Assembly: GCF_015191005.1 (NCBI RefSeq)
Contig: NZ_CP040442.1
Coordinates: 3,348,001-3,412,000 of the forward strand
Source of the DNA: Kaistella flava (ex Peng et al. 2021)
GTDB lineage: Bacteria; Bacteroidota; Bacteroidia; Flavobacteriales; Weeksellaceae
DNA length: 64,000 nt
Direction: 5' to 3'
Shown here: positions 9,467 to 18,415 of the stretch, one piece after another
Position numbering within the stretch: position 1 is the stretch's first letter
Layout: each line of letters starts with the position of its first letter
Notes under the pieces: generated by a model
Told to the model about the DNA's origin: nothing
What the model saw: only the letters and a program-made list of their open reading frames with translations
Databases searched by the model: none
Translations under genes and position numbers: made by a program

Positions 9467-10413
9467 TGAAACCTACAAAGATTACTTTAATTTATCCATT
9501 TGCGTATGGTTATATCGATTTTATAGTCAATGATTTAAAAGCGAGACCAAATACTGAAATCTCAGTAGTCGCGACGGAAAATATAAAATATAAGTATCCT
9601 CATTTGGGATCAAAAATAAAGAATGCGGTTACTAAACTTTTTGGCAGAAACATTAAGGATGTTTATTTTAATAAACAGGTTTTAGATCAAGTAAAAGAAG
9701 AGCAGGATCTCATTTTTATTATTCGTCCAGATTTACTTTCAGATTTTTGTTTGCAGCAATTAAAGAAGTCTTCTAAAAAACTTGTCGCTTATTATTATGA
9801 CAGTTGTGAAAAATATCCAAGGCAAATTGAAATTATAAAATATTTTGATGAGATCTACTCTTATGAAGATAAAGATATTGCTCAATTTAATTTTATTCGA
9901 ACGAATAATTTCATCTACGATACGAGCATAGAAAAAGCTGAAATAAAATATGATATTTTTAATATTTCGTCATTTGATAATCGGATAGAAGAAATTGATA
10001 AGATATCAAAAACATTAGCAGATGGTGGCTTACGAATCTATTTCTTGTTATTTTGGTATGAAAAATTAAATTATGCTCATCTGACTTCTATTACAAATTA
10101 TATTTCGTTGGAAGAGACAAAAGCATTAATTGCACAATCTAATGTAATGATCGATATTCAAAGAGCCGATCAAAATGGATTATCTTTTCGTACTTTTGAG
10201 AGTTTAGGTTATCGGAAAAAGTTACTGACAACTAATCGAAAAGTTACAGAGTTTGATTTTTTTCATCCAAATAATATGATGGTAATTGATAGCTTAAATA
10301 TCAACATCGAAGAAATTAAGAATTTCTTATCACTTCCTTACGTAGAAATATCTGCAGAAATTTTAGAAAATTATTCTGTGCATAATTTTACTTCTCACAT
10401 TTTTAAAGTTTAA
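9466..10413 (+). CDS. CgeB-like glycosyltransferase family protein (paralogue 2)
   Basis: 315 residues; a paralogue of the 7505-8458 product by shared length and ordered motifs: VAYYYDSCEKYPR (about 107-118), FDEIYSYEDKD (about 127), QNGLSFRTFESLGYRKKL (about 238-255) and VTEFDFFHPNNMMVID near the end. The conserved LSFR-xFE block suggests a GT-B donor site. No membrane helices are visible. The two paralogues flank a third transferase, so this looks like an ancient duplication followed by change of specificity. Sugar and linkage cannot be told. It overlaps the upstream gene by one base, and the next gene starts two bases after its stop. Confidence 0.62.
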   Translation: MKPTKITLIYPFAYGYIDFIVNDLKARPNTEISVVATENIKYKYPHLGSKIKNAVTKLFGRNIKDVYFNKQVLDQVKEEQDLIFIIRPDLLSDFCLQQLKKSSKKLVAYYYDSCEKYPRQIEIIKYFDEIYSYEDKDIAQFNFIRTNNFIYDTSIEKAEIKYDIFNISSFDNRIEEIDKISKTLADGGLRIYFLLFWYEKLNYAHLTSITNYISLEETKALIAQSNVMIDIQRADQNGLSFRTFESLGYRKKLLTTNRKVTEFDFFHPNNMMVIDSLNINIEEIKNFLSLPYVEISAEILENYSVHNFTSHIFKV

Positions 10414-10414
10414 T

Positions 10415-11626
10415 ATGGGTATTAAGAGAAACATAAAAAATTATATCTACCTAAAAAAGCATTATCCTTTATCAGAGAAAACAATTGTTCCTGATGAAAA
10501 CAAAAAGAATATTCTTATTGTAGATAGCCAAATTCCAACATTTGATAAAGATTCTGCTTCTAACCGTATTACAGAAATTGCGAAATTTTTAGCGAAATAC
10601 TATAATGTTTATTTAATGGATTGGCGAAAAGCAATCCCGAAAATAGAATCAAAAAAATACATTAAAAACCTAAATGACCATAACGTCATTGTTTACACTC
10701 CGTTTATTGATGAGAATGGTATGTTTAAAGGTAAAAAACATTTTATCGAAAATCTTTTACCTAAACTTGATTTTGTATGGTGTCACCGACCAGAACTTTT
10801 TGAGTTTTATCTGAAGTTTTTTAGAGAAAAAGCGCCTCAAGCAAAAATCATTTATGATATGGTAGATATCCATTACTTAAGAATGGAAAGAGGGTTGGAG
10901 CTGAAACACGATGCAAAAAGAGTAAAGGAAGTAGAATATTATAAATTTATAGAAACAGAGTTAAGTAAAAAAGCGGATAAAATTGCAGTCATCAGTAATA
11001 CGGAAAAAGAATTTATGACTGATTTTGTAGAGGAGTCAAAATTATTTGTAGTAAGTAACGTTCATAATCTGAAGGTACGACCAGAAGAAATGCCAACATT
11101 TGAAAAACGAAAAGATATTTTCTTTATCGGAACTTTTTTACATGATCCGAATGTTGATGCAGTCGAGGTTTTATATCATAAAATTATGCCTTTGGTTTGG
11201 AAGGAATTACCAAGCTTGAAGATAAGTATTATTGGATCAGAAGCTCCAGCTCATATTTTAGAAATGAATTCAGATTTATTTGAGATTACAGGTTATGTAG
11301 AAAATATTATTCCTTACTATGAAAAATGTTTTGCCTCTGTTTCTCCTTTAAGATTTGGTGCTGGTGTGAAAGGGAAAATAGGACAAGCTTTAGAATATGC
11401 GCTGCCTGTTTTAACAACTAACATAGGGGCAGAAGGAATGTTTCTGGAAAACGGAGTAACAGCTCTAATTGCAGCAGAAGAAGATTATCAGCAATTTGCT
11501 AATAATATAATCCAGATTTGTACGAACTCAAATACTTGGAATACATTGCATGAAAACTCAGAACTTGCTATTTATCCTTTTTCCATTGATGCTCAGAAAG
11601 AAGAAATTTTCGAATTACTGAAATAA
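10415..11626 (+). CDS. Family 4 glycosyltransferase (group 1)
   Basis: 403 residues with a GT-B fold. The N-terminal half includes NILIVDSQIPTFDKDSASNR and VWCHRPELFEFYL. The C-terminal half is a clear Glyco_trans_1_4 domain: DIFFIGTFLHDPNVDAVEVL (about 229-247), ISIIGSEAP, GYVENIIPYYEKC, and FGAGVKGKIGQALEYALPV (about 310-330), where the GxG.K.KI.E-like motif binds the nucleotide-sugar phosphate. The cytoplasmic enzyme retains the anomeric configuration by family precedent. It is part of the gene chain 6732-12495, 17 bases before the DUF6492 gene. The specific sugar is unknown. Confidence 0.8.
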   Translation: MGIKRNIKNYIYLKKHYPLSEKTIVPDENKKNILIVDSQIPTFDKDSASNRITEIAKFLAKYYNVYLMDWRKAIPKIESKKYIKNLNDHNVIVYTPFIDENGMFKGKKHFIENLLPKLDFVWCHRPELFEFYLKFFREKAPQAKIIYDMVDIHYLRMERGLELKHDAKRVKEVEYYKFIETELSKKADKIAVISNTEKEFMTDFVEESKLFVVSNVHNLKVRPEEMPTFEKRKDIFFIGTFLHDPNVDAVEVLYHKIMPLVWKELPSLKISIIGSEAPAHILEMNSDLFEITGYVENIIPYYEKCFASVSPLRFGAGVKGKIGQALEYALPVLTTNIGAEGMFLENGVTALIAAEEDYQQFANNIIQICTNSNTWNTLHENSELAIYPFSIDAQKEEIFELLK

Positions 11627-11643
11627 GAGACTTTAAAAATACG

Positions 11644-12495
11644 ATGGAAAAACTAATCTTATTTGTTAAGACTTACAAGCCTGATTTCAATAGAGTTAAT
11701 AAGTTGATGGCATCAATAAAATTACACAATGTAGAAAATATACCTGTAGTTATTTCGGTGAATGATGACGATTTCGATTTTTTCAATGACAAATTTAAAA
11801 GTTCTTTTAAAGTCATAAAGGATTCAGATATTATTTCAACTACAATCACCGATCCATGGAGGTACCAGCAAATTATTAAAGCGAATGTTTATCGGTTGGA
11901 TATTTGTAAAAATTATTTGTGTATCGATTCAGATTCAGAATTTATCCGAGATTTTTTTTATACCGATTTTATGTTTGATGATGATACGCCTTACACCATT
12001 ATGCATGAGTCTAAAGGATTTCTAGAAAGCATGGAAAATATCAAAAAAGATTCAGAGAATATTTTCTTTAAAGAAGCCTTGCGTGCGACCCGACCGATGT
12101 TTGGTAACCACGGCAAAGAATGGGATTACGGACCATCTCCTTATTTATGGAGTGCTAAAGTCTGGGAGCATTTCAATAATGATTTTCTAAAAGAAAGTAA
12201 AATTTCTTTTGAAGGATTTTTTAATGAAATCGATAAAATAACTCCACCTTCAGAATGTGTAATTTATGGTGAGTATTTGCTAAAGACAAGATTGATTGAT
12301 ATTCTTCCTGTAGAAGGTTTTTTTAAAGTTTACCATTATAAAGAACAGTATGATTTAGTTAAAAACCTTCATGACATCAATAAATTAAAGAAAAATTATC
12401 TAGGCGTTATTTTTCAAAGCAATTGGATGGTCGAGAATTCAAGTTCCGAAAGTTTATTTTCTAAGTTATTAAAACCATTTAGAGGTAAATCTTAA
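11644..12495 (+). CDS. DUF6492 family protein, probable glycosyltransferase-like
   Basis: 283 residues resembling DUF6492 proteins found in Bacteroidota polysaccharide clusters. The N-terminus LILFVKTYKPDFNRVNKL, the VISVNDDDFDFF turn and the central CIDSDSEFIRDF (about 99-110; a DSDSE acidic motif comparable to the DxD metal site of GT-A enzymes) point to a nucleotide-sugar-dependent transferase fold. GPSPYLWSAKVWEHF in the second half is also family-like. It is the last gene of the transferase run; the convergent cupin gene ends 70 bases downstream. Function is inferred from fold and context only. Confidence 0.6.
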   Translation: MEKLILFVKTYKPDFNRVNKLMASIKLHNVENIPVVISVNDDDFDFFNDKFKSSFKVIKDSDIISTTITDPWRYQQIIKANVYRLDICKNYLCIDSDSEFIRDFFYTDFMFDDDTPYTIMHESKGFLESMENIKKDSENIFFKEALRATRPMFGNHGKEWDYGPSPYLWSAKVWEHFNNDFLKESKISFEGFFNEIDKITPPSECVIYGEYLLKTRLIDILPVEGFFKVYHYKEQYDLVKNLHDINKLKKNYLGVIFQSNWMVENSSSESLFSKLLKPFRGKS

Positions 12496-12565
12496 ATTTT
12501 GGCTTTTTCAAAAAGCTTTACATTAATAAAGAAAACTAGAAATTTTCTTTTATGGTCTCGCTATT

Positions 12566-12922
12566 TTACTCACCACGATCATAATCATCCTGCAACCTCA
12601 CAATATCATCTTCGCCGAAATAAGTTCCGGTTTGTACTTCTACAAAAACAACTAGTTCAGAGGTTCTGTTTTCAATACGGTGTTTTGCGCCTAAAGGAAT
12701 ATGAATGCTTTCACCATATTTTACGGTGATTTCTTCTCCGTCTAATGTTACAACTGCTTCTCCTTCTACAATCGTCCAGAATTCTTGTCGGTGATGATGA
12801 AACTGATAAGACAATCTTTGACCTGGGTTTACTTCGATTCTCTTTAATTTATAATGAGGTTCATCTGCCAAAACATAATATTTCCCCCAAGGTCTGTCAC
12901 CGATTTCTAACATATACATCAT
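12566..12922 (-). CDS. Stand-alone cupin, mannose-6-phosphate isomerase type II-like
   Basis: 118 residues matching only the C-terminal cupin domain of type II phosphomannose isomerase/GDP-mannose pyrophosphorylase proteins. Seen: RPWGKYYVLADE at the start, the metal-binding histidine cluster SYQFHHHRQEFWTIVEG (about 38-53), EITVKYGESIHIPLGAKHRIEN (about 63-84) with the second cupin histidine, and a short acidic tail. It converges with the glycosyltransferase cluster and may supply mannose-type precursors, but it lacks the nucleotidyltransferase half. The start could be the first, second or fourth codon (MMYM). Confidence 0.75.
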   Translation of the reverse strand: MMYMLEIGDRPWGKYYVLADEPHYKLKRIEVNPGQRLSYQFHHHRQEFWTIVEGEAVVTLDGEEITVKYGESIHIPLGAKHRIENRTSELVVFVEVQTGTYFGEDDIVRLQDDYDRGE

Positions 12923-13087
12923 AATTTATAGTGCAAAAATAAGTAATTTTATGAAACACGCCTGTCAGATTACGATATACAGGAGAAATAATTGACTAAG
13001 TGTTCCATCTGATCATTCAAAGCAATAAAAATAAACAGATGAAACCGCGATTTTTTCTTTAAATTTGCAACTTAAAATTTCAAGGAA

Positions 13088-14599
13088 ATGAGCAAAGTAA
13101 GAGTGCGTTTTGCACCAAGTCCAACAGGACCTTTACATTTAGGAGGAGTAAGAACTGCTTTGTATGATTATCTTTTTGCGAAGAATCTGGGTGGTGAATT
13201 CATCTTAAGAATAGAAGATACTGATACTGCGAGATATGTAGAAGGTGCGGAAGAGTATATTATGGAGGCGCTGGAATGGTGTGGAATCATTCCTGATGAA
13301 AGTCCAAAGCATGGTGGAAAATTTGCGCCATACCGACAATCGGAAAGACGGGATATTTATGATAAACATTTAGTTGAACTACTAAAAACTGATTACGCCT
13401 ATATTGCTTTCGATACTACTGAAGAACTCGATGAGGTTCGTAAAGAATTTGAACAAAACGGTGACGTTTTCGCCTATAATTATATTACCAGAAACCGATT
13501 AAAAAACTCTTTGACCCTTTCAAAAGAAGAAGTTCAAAAATTAGTAGATGAAAAAGTTCCGTACGTTGTGCGTTTCAAAATGCCGGTGGATCGGGTTTTA
13601 AATCTGGAAGATATTATCCGCGGAAAATCTTCAGTGAATACCAATACTTTAGATGATAAAGTTTTGATAAAGAACGACGGAATGCCGACTTACCATTTTG
13701 CCAATATCGTTGATGATCACGAAATGGAAATTTCGCACGTTATTCGTGGCGAAGAATGGCTTCCTTCTTTAGGTTTACATTATTTATTGTACGAAGCAAT
13801 GGGTTGGGAGAAACCAGAATTTGCCCATTTATCATTAATTCTAAAACCAGAAGGAAAAGGAAAATTAAGTAAAAGAGATGGTGATAAATTCGGATTCCCG
13901 GTATTTCCATTAAATTTTAAAGATCCTGAAACTGGAAATGTTTCAAAAGGATATCGTGAAGAAGGTTATCTTCCAGATGCGTTTATCAATATGGTAGCGC
14001 TTTTGGGTTGGAGTCCTGCAAACGATAGAGAGATTTTGACTTTAGAAGAAATGGTTGCTGAATTTGATTTAAATAAAGTTCATAAAGCTGGAGCAAGATT
14101 CAATAAAGAAAAAGCAGAATGGTTTAACCACGAATATTTAATTTCAAAATCTGACGAAGAAGTTTTAGGATTTTTAAAGAATGTTGATGGAATCAATCTT
14201 GCGAATTCAAGTGATGCTCAATTATTGCAAATCATTTCATTAATGAAAGAAAGAGCAACTTTTGCAAAAGACATTTATAATGACGGGAAATTCTTTTTCG
14301 AAGCACCAACTCAATATGATGAGAAAGCTGTGAAGAAAGCTTGGAATGAAGCCGCAGCAGAAGTAATGAACGAATTTTCTTTAAAGTTACAGGATTCAGT
14401 TTTCGAACCAGAAGCTTTAAAACAAGATATTCATGATTTTGCAGAAAGCAAAGGATTGGGAATGGGCAAAGTAATGATGCCTCTTCGTCTGGCTTTAGTT
14501 GGTGAATTGAAAGGTCCAGACGTTCCGGATATTATGCAAATCCTTGGAAAAGAAGAGACTATCGCCAGAATTAAAAATGCAGTAAATAATATCCAATAA
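13088..14599 (+). CDS. gltX: Glutamate--tRNA ligase
   Basis: Charges tRNA-Glu with glutamate. The 503-residue class I synthetase has the HIGH-type motif as PTGPLHLGG (about 13-20), and the KMSKS-type loop as KLSKRDGDKFG (about 258-268). The C-terminal anticodon-binding part is of the discriminating-type length. The order FAPSPTGPLHLGG, ILRIEDTD, YHFANIVDDHEM is classical. A TAAATTTG -7 box at 13060-13067 precedes the ATG by 20 bases. accA follows 47 bases after the stop with its own -7 box (14617-14624). Confidence 0.96.
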   Translation: MSKVRVRFAPSPTGPLHLGGVRTALYDYLFAKNLGGEFILRIEDTDTARYVEGAEEYIMEALEWCGIIPDESPKHGGKFAPYRQSERRDIYDKHLVELLKTDYAYIAFDTTEELDEVRKEFEQNGDVFAYNYITRNRLKNSLTLSKEEVQKLVDEKVPYVVRFKMPVDRVLNLEDIIRGKSSVNTNTLDDKVLIKNDGMPTYHFANIVDDHEMEISHVIRGEEWLPSLGLHYLLYEAMGWEKPEFAHLSLILKPEGKGKLSKRDGDKFGFPVFPLNFKDPETGNVSKGYREEGYLPDAFINMVALLGWSPANDREILTLEEMVAEFDLNKVHKAGARFNKEKAEWFNHEYLISKSDEEVLGFLKNVDGINLANSSDAQLLQIISLMKERATFAKDIYNDGKFFFEAPTQYDEKAVKKAWNEAAAEVMNEFSLKLQDSVFEPEALKQDIHDFAESKGLGMGKVMMPLRLALVGELKGPDVPDIMQILGKEETIARIKNAVNNIQ

Positions 14600-14646
14600 C
14601 TTTCTTTAATTTTTAGTAAATTTGAAGGATAATTTTAATAACAGAA

Positions 14647-15603
14647 ATGGAATACTTAAGCTTTGAACTTCCGATAAAAGACCTGATGGATCAGTATCAA
14701 ACCTGTTCACTGGTGGGCGAAGAAAGTGGTGTAGATGTAAAACTCGCCTGCTCGCAAATCGAAGATAAAATTATAGAAAAGAAAAAAGAGATTTATCATA
14801 ATCTTACGCCGTGGCAGAGAGTACAACTTTCTCGTCATCCAGATCGCCCTTATACTTTAGATTTTATTAAAGGAGTAACTGATAAAGACAGTTTCCTTGA
14901 ACTTCACGGAGATAGAAATTTCGCTGATGATCCGGCAATGATTGGTGGTTTAGCGACCATCGACGGACAGAGAGTGATGATTATCGGAACTCAAAAAGGG
15001 AGAACTACGAAGGAAAGACAATTCCGAAGATTTGGAATGAGTAATCCTGAAGGTTACCGAAAAGCGTTGCGATTGATGAAACTGGCAGAGAAATTTCATA
15101 TTCCTGTAATTTCATTCATTGATACACCCGGTGCTTATCCAGGTTTAGAAGCTGAAGAGCGCGGACAAGGTGAAGCAATCGCTAGAAATATTTTTGAAAT
15201 GACGATGCTTAAAACTCCGATTTTCGTGTATATCATTGGCGAAGGAGCGAGTGGTGGAGCGTTAGGAATTGGTGTAGGAAATAAAGTATACATGCTTGAG
15301 AATACTTGGTACACGGTAATTGCACCAGAAAGCTGTTCTTCAATTCTTTGGAGAAACTGGGATCATAAAGAAGATGCAGCCAATGCATTGAAATTAACTC
15401 CTGCTGATGCTTTGAGAGAGAAATTTATTGATGGTATTGTTGAAGAACCACTTGGTGGAGCTCATTATGAGCCACAAGTTGCTTATGATCATTTGAAGGC
15501 TTCTATTCTTCAAAACATCAAAGCGTTTTCTAAATTCACCGGTAAAGAATTAGAAACCCAAAGACAAGATAAATTTATTGCGATGGGCCAATTCAAAGGT
15601 TAA
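14647..15603 (+). CDS. accA: Acetyl-CoA carboxylase carboxyltransferase subunit alpha
   Basis: Transfers the carboxyl group from carboxybiotin to acetyl-CoA together with AccD. The 318-residue protein has the family layout: an N-terminal helical region with [11 protein letters not shown], then the crotonase-like core with [15 protein letters not shown] (about 83-98), [19 protein letters not shown] (about 159-177) and [14 protein letters not shown] (about 198-211), which forms the oxyanion holes. It is distant from accBC in this genome. A TAAATTTG box at 14617-14624 gives it a promoter with a short leader, and a terminator follows at 15631-15660. Confidence 0.96.
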   Translation: MEYLSFELPIKDLMDQYQTCSLVGEESGVDVKLACSQIEDKIIEKKKEIYHNLTPWQRVQLSRHPDRPYTLDFIKGVTDKDSFLELHGDRNFADDPAMIGGLATIDGQRVMIIGTQKGRTTKERQFRRFGMSNPEGYRKALRLMKLAEKFHIPVISFIDTPGAYPGLEAEERGQGEAIARNIFEMTMLKTPIFVYIIGEGASGGALGIGVGNKVYMLENTWYTVIAPESCSSILWRNWDHKEDAANALKLTPADALREKFIDGIVEEPLGGAHYEPQVAYDHLKASILQNIKAFSKFTGKELETQRQDKFIAMGQFKG

Positions 15604-15630
15604 GAATTACACATCCAGATAATAAAAAGA

Positions 15631-15660
15631 AAATCCTGTAAGTAATTACAGGATTTTTTA
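15631..15660. terminator. Terminator between convergent accA and ftsE
   Basis: AATCCTGTAA and TTACAGGATT form a 10-bp stem followed by T6 on the + strand and preceded by an A run, so it could work for both converging genes. Confidence 0.8.
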
Positions 15661-15681
15661 TGTTTTGAAATGATTGGTCAA

Positions 15682-16392
15682 TTATTCGAAAAGTTCGGCG
15701 GTATTTAAAACCGTTACTTTTCCGTCTTCACATCGGATTGCTTCTCCGGGGAAGTTTTGAATCATGTGATAATCGTGAGTTGCCATTACGACTGCTGAAT
15801 TATTTTCAAAAGCAACTTGCTTTAATAAGGTCATAATTTCGTTAGAAGTTTCCGGATCTAGATTTCCAGTTGGCTCATCTGCTAAAATCAATTCTGGATG
15901 ATTTAAAAGTGCTCTGGCGATTGCGATACGTTGTTGCTCACCTCCAGAAAGTTCATGCGGCATTTTGTGTTTCTTGGATTTCATTCCTACACTTGCCAAA
16001 ACCTCGTTGATGCGGTCATCCATTTTGGTTTTATCATTCCAGCCAGTTGCTTCAAGAACGAATTTTAAATTCTTTTCAACCGTTCTGTCTGGTAATAATT
16101 GAAAGTCTTGAAAAACGATTCCCAGCTTTCTTCTTAAATTAGGAATGTCTGACTGTCTCAATTTAGCCAAATCAAATCCTGCAATATGTCCTTGTCCGGA
16201 ACTTAGTGGAATATGTCCGTAAAGTGTTTTCAACAATGAACTTTTTCCCGAACCTGTTTTCCCGATAAGATAACAGAATCTTCCTTTTTTAATATTGAGG
16301 TTAACTTCATTGAGTACGGTGAAATTCTTCTGTGCAATTTTTGCATTTTTCAGATGAATTACATCTTGACCTTCCTGATAAGTATGTGGCAT
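15682..16392 (-). CDS. ftsE: Cell-division ABC-transporter ATPase FtsE
   Basis: The ATP-binding partner of FtsX, which in characterised bacteria regulates peptidoglycan hydrolases at the septum. The 236-residue protein has Walker A GKTGSGKSS (about 44-52), Q-loop GIVFQDFQLLPDRTV, signature HELSGGEQQRIAIARALL (about 147), Walker B LILADEPTGNLDP and the switch histidine in MATHDYHMI. FQLLPDRTV is typical of FtsE rather than lipoprotein exporters. ftsX is not adjacent. The first 11 residues (MPHTYQEGQDV) are less conserved, so translation may start slightly later. A nested inverted repeat lies just upstream. Confidence 0.85.
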   Translation of the reverse strand: MPHTYQEGQDVIHLKNAKIAQKNFTVLNEVNLNIKKGRFCYLIGKTGSGKSSLLKTLYGHIPLSSGQGHIAGFDLAKLRQSDIPNLRRKLGIVFQDFQLLPDRTVEKNLKFVLEATGWNDKTKMDDRINEVLASVGMKSKKHKMPHELSGGEQQRIAIARALLNHPELILADEPTGNLDPETSNEIMTLLKQVAFENNSAVVMATHDYHMIQNFPGEAIRCEDGKVTVLNTAELFE

Positions 16393-16421
16393 ATCGTGTT
16401 TAATTGTAATTGATGAAATGA

Positions 16422-16473
16422 GTGCGCTGCATTAGCTGCTCAAAAGTAAAAAAAATCTTTCTTTTGAGCGCAC
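16422..16473. repeat. Nested inverted repeat in the ftsE leader
   Basis: Two stacked inverted repeats: GTGCGC/GCGCAC as the outer arms (16422-16427 and 16468-16473) and TCAAAAG/CTTTTGA as the inner arms (16440-16446 and 16461-16467). The 12 bases between left arms are unpaired. On the minus strand it lies 30 bases upstream of the ftsE start and downstream of the rpmH terminator. Confidence 0.45.
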
Positions 16474-16494
16474 ACTTTAGCAAATTTTAACAAC

Positions 16495-16526
16495 GAAAAA
16501 TGCTTGAAAAATAACTTTTCAAGCAT
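16495..16526 (-). terminator. Intrinsic terminator after rpmH
   Basis: On the minus strand ATGCTTGAAAA and TTTTCAAGCAT (11 bp) are separated by five bases and followed by a T run. It lies 24 bases after the rpmH stop. Confidence 0.8.
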
Positions 16527-16550
16527 AATCTGTTATGATAATTCCTGAGA

Positions 16551-16709
16551 TTATCTCTTAGCGCGCTGAGCACTTACAGTTAAACTCTTTCTGCCTTTTG
16601 CTCTTCTTGCAGCCAATATTCTTCGGCCGTTAGGTGTTGCCATTCTTAAACGGAAACCGTGTTTGTTTCTTTTCTTTCTTTCAGATGGTTGGAATGTTCT
16701 CTTGCTCAT
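16551..16709 (-). CDS. rpmH: 50S ribosomal protein L34
   Basis: A 52-residue very basic protein of the large ribosomal subunit, read on the minus strand from ATG 16709 to TAA at 16551. It starts [19 protein letters not shown], continues with [17 protein letters not shown], and ends [15 protein letters not shown], a full-length L34. The gene is too short to be found by usual ORF cut-offs. It has its own promoter (TTTG-N19-TATATTTG, 16754-16784) and terminator, so it forms a single-gene unit; rnpA is not next to it, unlike in many other phyla. Confidence 0.95.
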   Translation of the reverse strand: MSKRTFQPSERKKRNKHGFRLRMATPNGRRILAARRAKGRKSLTVSAQRAKR

Positions 16710-16753
16710 TGCTTATATTTTTAAGTAAAAACTTTATCTTATTTTTCAGATTG

Positions 16754-16784
16754 CAAATATAGGAAACTTTTTATTTACTGCAAA
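16754..16784 (-). promoter_or_regulatory. Promoter for rpmH
   Basis: On the minus strand TTTG (16781-16784), 19-base spacer, TATATTTG (16754-16761), a perfect Bacteroidota promoter. The leader would be about 38 bases. The remaining gap up to 16996 holds only the divergent promoter of the DHH gene (TATCTTTG 16965-16972). Confidence 0.75.
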
Positions 16785-16996
16785 CAATCTTTTAAAATTT
16801 TCTAAAGAAAATGTGATTGTTCTTTAAAGGTAAATCGTCTCTATTATAATTGAGGTTGCAAAAATAACCTATTTGTACTAGATTAAGAACATTTTATAGC
16901 AATAATATAATTTTATTAATCCCCTTTTTTATAACGGTGAGTTTCCTAAAATAAAAACAAAACCTATCTTTGCTGTTGTAAAAAATATCCCAATAA

Positions 16997-18004
16997 ATGT
17001 TTAGTCCATCCGAAATTTCAGAGATTCAAAAGCTTTTAACACCTGATCATAAAATAGTGATCATTACGCATTATAATCCTGATGGTGATGCAATCGGGTC
17101 TAGTTTGGGATTAAAACATTTTCTGAAACAAAAGGGTTTAGAAGCTGACGTAATTGTTCCTAACGATTTTCCGAAGTTTTTGAAATGGATGCCGGAATCC
17201 AAACAAATTATTATTGCTGACTATAAAAGAAAGCAAGCCGGAGAAGCGATTTATAATGCAGATGTTATTTTTGTGTTAGATTTTAACGCTTCACACCGAA
17301 GTGGAAATTTGGTTGGACCTTGGCTGGAAAAAGCCAGAGCAAAGAAAATATTAATTGACCATCATCAGCAACCTGATAACTTTGATTATATCTATTCAGA
17401 CGTTACCATTCCGGCAACATCGCAAATGATTTATCATTTTATCCAGGAATTGAATGAAGAGAATTTGGTCAATAAAGATATTGCAGAATGTCTTTATACT
17501 GGGATTATGACGGATACTGGAGGTTTCCGTTTCCGTTCTACCAGTGCGACCACGCATAGGATTACCGCTAATTTAATAGAAAAAGGTGCAGATCCTGCAA
17601 TGATAACTTCAAATACTTGGGACACCAATACCGTTTCGAGATTGCATCTTTTAGCTTTAATTTTAGGAAGAATAGAAGTGGTGAAAGACGGAAAAGTTGC
17701 AATTCTATGGTTAAAACGTGATGAGTTAAAAGAATTCGGTTTCCAAAAAGGAGATACTGAAGGTTTCGTGAATTACGGGCTGAGTATTATGGGAACTCAA
17801 GTTGCCGCATTTTTCATGGAAGATTTATATGATGATTTTATCAAAATTTCTTTCCGTTCTAAAGAAGATGTTGATGTTAATCAGTTTTCTAGAAAATATT
17901 TTAACGGAGGTGGACACATCAACGCTGCCGGTGGAAAGTATATGAAATCTATTGAGGAAACCATCGTAGATTTTAAAGAGAAAATTGAGCAGGAAGAATT
18001 TTAA
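16997..18004 (+). CDS. DHH-family phosphoesterase, NrnA-like oligoribonuclease/pAp phosphatase
   Basis: A 335-residue DHH/DHHA1 enzyme that by family degrades short oligoribonucleotides and/or 3'-phosphoadenosine 5'-phosphate. Metal-binding motifs are seen in order: THYNPDGDAIGSSLGL (about 25-40), VLDFNASHRSG (about 94), LIDHHQQPD (the DHH motif, about 117), and the C-terminal DHHA1 substrate motif YFNGGGHINAAGG (about 303). A TATCTTTG box at 16965-16972 precedes the ATG by 24 bases. Cyclic di-nucleotide-specific relatives have extra domains that are missing here. Confidence 0.9.
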   Translation: MFSPSEISEIQKLLTPDHKIVIITHYNPDGDAIGSSLGLKHFLKQKGLEADVIVPNDFPKFLKWMPESKQIIIADYKRKQAGEAIYNADVIFVLDFNASHRSGNLVGPWLEKARAKKILIDHHQQPDNFDYIYSDVTIPATSQMIYHFIQELNEENLVNKDIAECLYTGIMTDTGGFRFRSTSATTHRITANLIEKGADPAMITSNTWDTNTVSRLHLLALILGRIEVVKDGKVAILWLKRDELKEFGFQKGDTEGFVNYGLSIMGTQVAAFFMEDLYDDFIKISFRSKEDVDVNQFSRKYFNGGGHINAAGGKYMKSIEETIVDFKEKIEQEEF

Positions 18005-18028
18005 ATTAACGTACTAAAGAAGTTTGAG

Positions 18029-18394
18029 CTATTTCAATAAAACAAATAGTAAAGCTACAATCGCAGGTAAAGCTTGAACGAAAAATATTTTCTTCGAAGC
18101 AGTTAAAGCACCATAAATTCCAGCAATAATCACGCAGCCTAGAAAAAATAGTGCTACATATTTTGACCATTCTTCGTTAGAAATAAATAAAGACCAAATC
18201 AATCCGGCCGATAAAAATCCATTATACAATCCTTGATTTGCGGCTAAAGTTTTGGTGGGCGTAAAGAGTTCGTCTTTCAAAGCTCCTTTGAACGTTTTTT
18301 TACCCAGCGTTTCCCATGCAAACATTTCCATATATAGAATGTAAAGATGCTCGAGAGCAATTATAGCGACTAATATCTTTGCAATAATTTCCAT
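18029..18394 (-). CDS. DUF1304 family membrane protein
   Basis: 121 residues with four hydrophobic segments (about 3-22, 54-72, 78-96, 102-120). The N-terminal ALEHLYILYMEMFAWETLGK and ANQGLYNGFLSAGL segments are diagnostic of DUF1304, a small inner-membrane family of unknown function. It is followed upstream on the same strand by an alpha/beta hydrolase gene 22 bases away, probably one transcript. No enzymatic motif is visible. Confidence 0.85.
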   Translation of the reverse strand: MEIIAKILVAIIALEHLYILYMEMFAWETLGKKTFKGALKDELFTPTKTLAANQGLYNGFLSAGLIWSLFISNEEWSKYVALFFLGCVIIAGIYGALTASKKIFFVQALPAIVALLFVLLK

Positions 18395-18415
18395 GGAAGT
18401 TTTGAATTTTTAAAA

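Noticed and set aside
12499..12729. + strand ORF between the transferase cluster and the cupin
   Set aside because: Mostly antisense to the conserved cupin gene, which has a complete histidine motif.
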